Source: an uncultured Gemmiger sp.
Lineage (GTDB): Bacteria; Bacillota; Clostridia; Oscillospirales; Ruminococcaceae
Assembly: GCA_947629015.1 (NCBI GenBank)
Contig: CANRCB010000001.1
Span: forward strand, 1-64,000
Length of the DNA stretch: 64,000 bases
Direction of reading: 5' to 3'
A program made the translations under genes and the position numbers. Of this stretch, positions 60,023-64,000 are shown in pieces. The notes beneath the pieces were generated by a model, which worked only from the letters and a program-made list of their open reading frames with translations, was not told the DNA's origin and did not search any database. Each line of letters begins with the position of its first letter. The first letter of the stretch is position 1.

Positions 60023-60035
60023 GGAGGGATACGAT

Positions 60036-61511
60036 ATGACGCAGGAACAACTCTACCGTGACATTGCCCGGCGCACCGGCGGCGATATCTACATCGGCGT
60101 GGTGGGGCCGGTGCGCAGCGGCAAAAGCACCCTCATCAAGCGCTTTGCCGAGCTGATGCTGCTGCCCCACATCCACAACGACGCCCGCCGCACCCGCGCG
60201 CTGGATGAGCTGCCCCAGTCCGCCGCCGGGCGCACCATCATGACCACCGAACCCAAGTTCATCCCCGAAAAGGCCGTCAAGGTCGAGCTTTCGGGCGGGG
60301 GCAGCTTCCGTGCCCGCCTCATCGACTGCGTGGGCTACATGGTCGACGGCGCGCTCGGCCAGGAGGAGGGCGGCACTGCCCGCCTCGTCAAAAGCCCCTG
60401 GTTTGAGAACGCCGTCCCCTTTGACCTTGCCGCCGAGACCGGCACCCGCCGCGTCATCCGGGAGCACGCCACCGTCGGCCTTGTCGTCACCACCGACGGC
60501 TCCGTCGCCGACCTGCCGCGCGCGGGGTACCTCGCGGCCGAGCAGCGCATCATCGCCGAGCTCGACGCCATCGGCAAGCCGTACCTCATCGTGCTCAACT
60601 GCACCGAGCCCGAAAGCCCCGCCGCCAAGGCCCTGGCCGAGGAACTGGAGGAAAGCTACGGCCACGCGGTGTTCCCCGTCAACTGCACACGCCTGGACGC
60701 CGAAACGCTCGACGCCATGATGAAAAAGCTGCTGTATGAGTTCCCCATCCGGGAGATCGCCGTCACCATGCCGGGCTGGGTGACCATGCTGGAGCCGGGG
60801 CACTGGCTGCAAAGCGCCGTGTACGAGGCGATGCTCGCCTATGCGGGGAGCATCAGCCGCATGGGGCAGGCGGCCGAGCTGCCGCCCGCGCTGGGGTGCG
60901 AGTATATCACCGGCGCCGCGCGCACCGGCATGGATCTGGCGGCGGGCAGCGTGGGCATCAGCGTGCGCATCGCGCCCGATATCTTCTACCGCGTCCTCGG
61001 CGAGCAGGCCGGCCTGGCCGTCACCGACGAGGCGAGCCTGCTGCCCTGTGTGGTGGAGCTGGCCAAAGCCAAGCGTGCCTATGACAAGATCAAAAGCGCG
61101 CTGGAACAGGTCGAGGCGACCGGCTACGGCATCGTCATGCCCGGCCTTGACGAGCTCAAGCTGGAGGAACCGGAGATCGTGCGGCAGGGCGGGCAGTACG
61201 GGGTGCGCCTGTCGGCCAGCGCGCCGTCGCTGCACATCCTGCGCGCCGACATCCACACCGAGCTTTCGCCCACCGTGGGCAGCGAGCAGCAGGGCGAGGA
61301 GCTCATCAAGAGCCTGCTCAGCGATTTTGAGAACGACCCCGGCAAGCTGTGGAGCACCAACATCTTTGGCAAAAGCCTCAACGAGCTCATCAGCGAGGGG
61401 GTGCAGGCCAAGCTGCTGCATATGCCGCAGGAGGCCCGCGGCCGCTTGCAGCTCACGCTCGAGCGCATCATCAACGAAGGCTGCGAGGGGCTCATCTGCA
61501 TTTTGCTCTGA
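60036..61511 (+). CDS. spoIVA: Stage IV sporulation protein A
   Basis: IYIGVVGPVRSGKSTLIKRFAELMLLPHI...RTRALDELPQSAAGRTIMTTEPKFIPEKAVKV. Confidence 0.97.
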   Translation: MTQEQLYRDIARRTGGDIYIGVVGPVRSGKSTLIKRFAELMLLPHIHNDARRTRALDELPQSAAGRTIMTTEPKFIPEKAVKVELSGGGSFRARLIDCVGYMVDGALGQEEGGTARLVKSPWFENAVPFDLAAETGTRRVIREHATVGLVVTTDGSVADLPRAGYLAAEQRIIAELDAIGKPYLIVLNCTEPESPAAKALAEELEESYGHAVFPVNCTRLDAETLDAMMKKLLYEFPIREIAVTMPGWVTMLEPGHWLQSAVYEAMLAYAGSISRMGQAAELPPALGCEYITGAARTGMDLAAGSVGISVRIAPDIFYRVLGEQAGLAVTDEASLLPCVVELAKAKRAYDKIKSALEQVEATGYGIVMPGLDELKLEEPEIVRQGGQYGVRLSASAPSLHILRADIHTELSPTVGSEQQGEELIKSLLSDFENDPGKLWSTNIFGKSLNELISEGVQAKLLHMPQEARGRLQLTLERIINEGCEGLICILL

Positions 61512-61550
61512 CCGGGCGCGGCCACAAAAAGGGGAGGGGAGCGCATACCC

Positions 61551-61781
61551 ATGCCGGGAATCTGCAAGGGCGGCCGCCATGCCGCCGCGCGCCGCCGCGC
61601 GCTGGAAAAGGAGCTGCGCCGCACATTGGCCGAGCTGCAGGGCAACGACAGCCGGTTCCAGCTGGCGACCGATACGTTTTATATGGAGCAGGTCATCTAT
61701 GAGCACGCGGCCCTGATGTGCCGGTGCAGCGCCCTGCTGCGGGAGCTGCGCGGGGGTGACGCTGTATGCCCGCCGGCCTGA
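61551..61781 (+). CDS. DUF2508/YaaL-like small protein
   Basis: 76 aa; adjacent to bofA-like gene as yaaL in Bacillus; weak sequence match. Confidence 0.55.
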   Translation: MPGICKGGRHAAARRRALEKELRRTLAELQGNDSRFQLATDTFYMEQVIYEHAALMCRCSALLRELRGGDAVCPPA

Positions 61782-62023
61782 CGCTGGCGGCCGGGGCACT
61801 GTGCCTTTTGGCGGCGGGCCGGGCCGCCGCCAAAAGCCGCCACCCGGTGCGCAGCGTGCTGGCCGGGGCGGTGTGCGGCCTGGGCGCGCTGGCGGCGCTG
61901 GCGCTGCTGGCCCCCTGGACGGGCGTGGCGCTGCCCCTCAACCGCTTTACCGGCTTTGTGGCGGTGGTGCTGGGCGCGCCGGGCGTGGTGCTGCTGTTGC
62001 TGCTCAACCTGCTGTTTTTGTGA
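61766..62023 (+). CDS. bofA: BofA-like pro-sigma-K processing inhibitor
   Basis: Two hydrophobic segments and ...NRFTGFVAVVLGAPGVVLLLLLNLLFL C-terminus resembling BofA. Confidence 0.75.
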   Translation: MPAGLTLAAGALCLLAAGRAAAKSRHPVRSVLAGAVCGLGALAALALLAPWTGVALPLNRFTGFVAVVLGAPGVVLLLLLNLLFL

Positions 62024-62077
62024 AGGGGAGGGTGCCGCCCCAAAGGAGAAAGCCTTGTGGGGCATCTCACTTCAAAA

Positions 62078-62124
62078 GCCTTCCCCCTGGGGGGAAGGTG
62101 GCCGCGCAGCGGCCGGATGAGGGG
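62078..62124. repeat. Palindromic repeat, same family as 7819-8015
   Basis: gccttccccctggggggaaggtggccgcgcagcggccggatgagggg. Confidence 0.75.
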
Positions 62125-62168
62125 CCGGGCGGGAAACGCCCCGCCAACGGTGCCTTTTGGGGAAAATG

Positions 62169-62214
62169 CCGTCGTGGCCCCGGCCGCCTTGCAAGGCGGC
62201 CGGGGCCACGACGG
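62169..62214 (-). terminator. 46-bp perfect palindrome, rnpB terminator
   Basis: ccgtcgtggccccggccgccttg|caaggcggccggggccacgacgg, followed on minus strand by gcatttt. Confidence 0.7.
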
Positions 62215-62215
62215 T

Positions 62216-62583
62216 ACCGAGTGGGCCATAAGCCGGGTTCTGTATCAAACGGCGATCTGTCTTGGCCGCGCGTCGCCGCGCGGCTCACGCCATCACCGGG
62301 ACAAAGCGCGAGGCTCCGCCGGGCGCAAAAACGCCCTGTGTCCCATACGGATGTTGCTTCGGGCAGGGTTTACATAGCCGCAAAGTCGCCATTGCGCTGG
62401 TGGGCTCTTACCCCACCTTTCCATCCTTGCTCCGCCCTTACGGGGCGGGGCGGTCTCTTTCTGTTGCACTGGCCCTGGGGTCGCCCCCGGCTGCCGTTAG
62501 CAGCTGCCTTGCCTCTGAAAAGCCCGGACTTTCCTCAGGTGGCGTTGCCGCCATCCCGCCGCCGTCCGGCCCGCTCGGTGCGC
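62216..62583 (-). ncRNA. rnpB: RNase P RNA
   Basis: Minus strand carries ...gaggaaagtccgggct... and 3' ...acagaacccggcttat... conserved RNase P signatures. Confidence 0.93.
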
Positions 62584-62585
62584 TT

Positions 62586-62614
62586 ATTGTACCATTTTCT
62601 CCCGCCGTTTGCAA
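62586..62614 (-). promoter_or_regulatory. rnpB promoter
   Basis: Minus: TTGCAA (62614-62609), 17-nt spacer, TACAAT (62591-62586). Confidence 0.65.
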
Positions 62615-62637
62615 GTGCGGCGGGTTTGTGTTATAAT
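62609..62637 (+). promoter_or_regulatory. Divergent promoter sharing the TTGCAA -35 with rnpB
   Basis: Plus: TTGCAA (62609-62614), 17-nt spacer, TATAAT (62632-62637). Confidence 0.55.
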
Positions 62638-62640
62638 ACC

Positions 62641-62690
62641 TTCGCGGCTTTGCTGCGCAAAGCCCAAAAACCCGCCTTGCGGGTTTTTGC
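62641..62690. repeat. Twin-hairpin palindromic repeat (copy 2)
   Basis: ttcgcggctttgctgcgcaaagcccaaaaacccgccttgcgggtttttgc. Confidence 0.7.
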
Positions 62691-62771
62691 GGCGCGTGCG
62701 CCGTGCTCGGTATTTGGCCACGGCGCAAAAATGCCCTTGCAAGCAAACATTTTTGCTTGTGGCATAATCCC

Positions 62772-62817
62772 TTCGCGGCTTTGCTGTGCAAAGCCCAAAA
62801 GCCCGCTTTGCGGGCTC
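62772..62817. repeat. Twin-hairpin palindromic repeat (copy 3)
   Basis: ttcgcggctttgctgtgcaaagcccaaaagcccgctttgcgggct. Confidence 0.7.
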
Positions 62818-63048
62818 AGCGTGTCAAAAAAACCGGCAGAAAGCATCTTCCCTGCGGCGGCCTGAGGGCAGGCCGCCCTACGTCCGCAATGAAAGTGCGT
62901 ACGATTTGAGAATATAGGGCGGGGGCTTGACCCCGCCGCTAAAGGGCAGGGGCTTTTGCTGCGCATATGCGCCGTGCCCGGTATTATACCACAGGATAGG
63001 GCCATAGCATGCCCATCCGCCATAGGATGGCAAAGGGGGGACGGCGCC

Positions 63049-63951
63049 GTGCGGCTGTGTTTTACCGTCCCGCCGGAGGCGGACGGCCGCCGGCTGGACC
63101 GTTACCTGCGCGCGCAGGGCGTGACGGCGGGGCTGCTCCGCGCCGTCAAGCACAGCGGCGGCTTTTTTGCCGACGGCGTCCCCATCCACACCGACCGGTC
63201 GGTGCGCGCGGGGCAGGCGGTCAGCTTTGCCCTCCCGCCCGAGCCGCCCACCGCGGTGGCGCCGCAGCCGATGGCGCTTTCGGTGCCCTACCGCGATGCC
63301 TTTGCCGCCGTGGTCGACAAACCCGCCGGCCTGGCCGTGCACCCCACCCTCAACTATCCCGACGGCACCCTTGCCAACGGCTGGCTGTGGTACCTGCAAA
63401 CAAAAGGGGAGAGCGGCGTGTTCCGCCCCGTCAACCGGCTGGACAAAAACACCAGCGGCCTTGTGCTGCTGGCCATGAACGCCTTTGCCGCCCCGCTGCT
63501 GGCCCAAAGAGCGCAAAAGCGGTATGTGGCCGTCGTCGAAGGGGAGCTGCCGCCCGGGCCCGGCAGCATCGAGGCGCCCATCGCCCGCCGGGGCGATTCC
63601 ATCATCGGCCGGTGCGTGCGCGCGGACGGCAAGCCCAGCCGGACCGAGTACACCACCCTGGCCGCCGCCGGGGGCCACAGCCTGGTGCTGTGCCGGCCGG
63701 TGACCGGCCGCACCCACCAGATCCGCGTCCATTTTGCCTTCATCGGCCACCCCCTCGCCGGGGATGACCTTTACGGCGGGCACACGGCGCACATCGCCCG
63801 CCACGCGCTGCACTGCGCCCGCCTTGCCTTTACGCCGCCGCTTGGCACCGCGCCCGTCACGGTGGAAAGCCCGCTGCCCGCCGATATGGCGGCGCTGTGC
63901 GGCGCCTGCGGCCTGCCGCTGCCCGCGGCCCCCTGCCCGAAAGGAGAATAG
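63049..63951 (+). CDS. RluA-family pseudouridine synthase (GTG start)
   Basis: LDRYLRAQGVTAGLLRAVK; RPVNRLDKNTSGLVLLAMNAF; GRTHQIRVHFAFIGHPLAGDDLYG. Confidence 0.92.
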   Translation: MRLCFTVPPEADGRRLDRYLRAQGVTAGLLRAVKHSGGFFADGVPIHTDRSVRAGQAVSFALPPEPPTAVAPQPMALSVPYRDAFAAVVDKPAGLAVHPTLNYPDGTLANGWLWYLQTKGESGVFRPVNRLDKNTSGLVLLAMNAFAAPLLAQRAQKRYVAVVEGELPPGPGSIEAPIARRGDSIIGRCVRADGKPSRTEYTTLAAAGGHSLVLCRPVTGRTHQIRVHFAFIGHPLAGDDLYGGHTAHIARHALHCARLAFTPPLGTAPVTVESPLPADMAALCGACGLPLPAAPCPKGE

Positions 63952-63955
63952 CCCT

Positions 63956-64000
63956 TGGATACCCTGCAAACCGAGCACCCTGCCGCACAGGGCGCACCCA
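63956..64000 (+). CDS. Start of an uncharacterised ORF truncated by window end (TTG start)
   Basis: AAAGGAG RBS then ttggataccctgcaaaccgag... Confidence 0.35.

Overview
64 kb of a high-GC, endospore-lineage Firmicute chromosome (Oscillospiraceae/Ruminococcaceae-like by inference). Most of it is dense housekeeping sequence: kduD/kduI, ilvA, the ilvB-ilvN-ilvC-ilvD cluster, an M16 peptidase pair, lgt, folD, a nucleoside-salvage cluster (deoD-cdd-BMP lipoprotein-pdp), potABCD, scpAB, a biotin-dependent carboxyltransferase cluster, yicC-remA-gmk-priA-def-fmt-rsmB-rlmN-stp-prkC-rsgA-thiN, and rnpB. An AT-richer ~5.4 kb accessory island (about 24.0-29.4 kb) lies next to tRNA-Tyr and is flanked by 33-bp imperfect direct repeats that contain the tRNA 3' end. 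It encodes a PmeII-like restriction endonuclease, a C5-cytosine methyltransferase, a small HTH regulator, Vsr, a PD-(D/E)XK-like/SF1-helicase (DUF2075-like) fusion, and a VbhA-like/Fic toxin-antitoxin pair. Other notable points: (i) a FkbM-like methyltransferase gene interrupted by a G9 tract (phase-variation candidate) at ~9.88 kb; (ii) an unlisted 22-aa SpoVM-like ORF followed by SipL/SpoVID-like (DUF3794+LysM), SpoIVA, DUF2508 and BofA-like genes; (iii) several dispersed non-coding repeat families, including a MITE-like element with terminal inverted repeats, heptamer purine/pyrimidine inverted-arm elements, and palindromic repeats. All calls come from reading the sequence; no database search was run.
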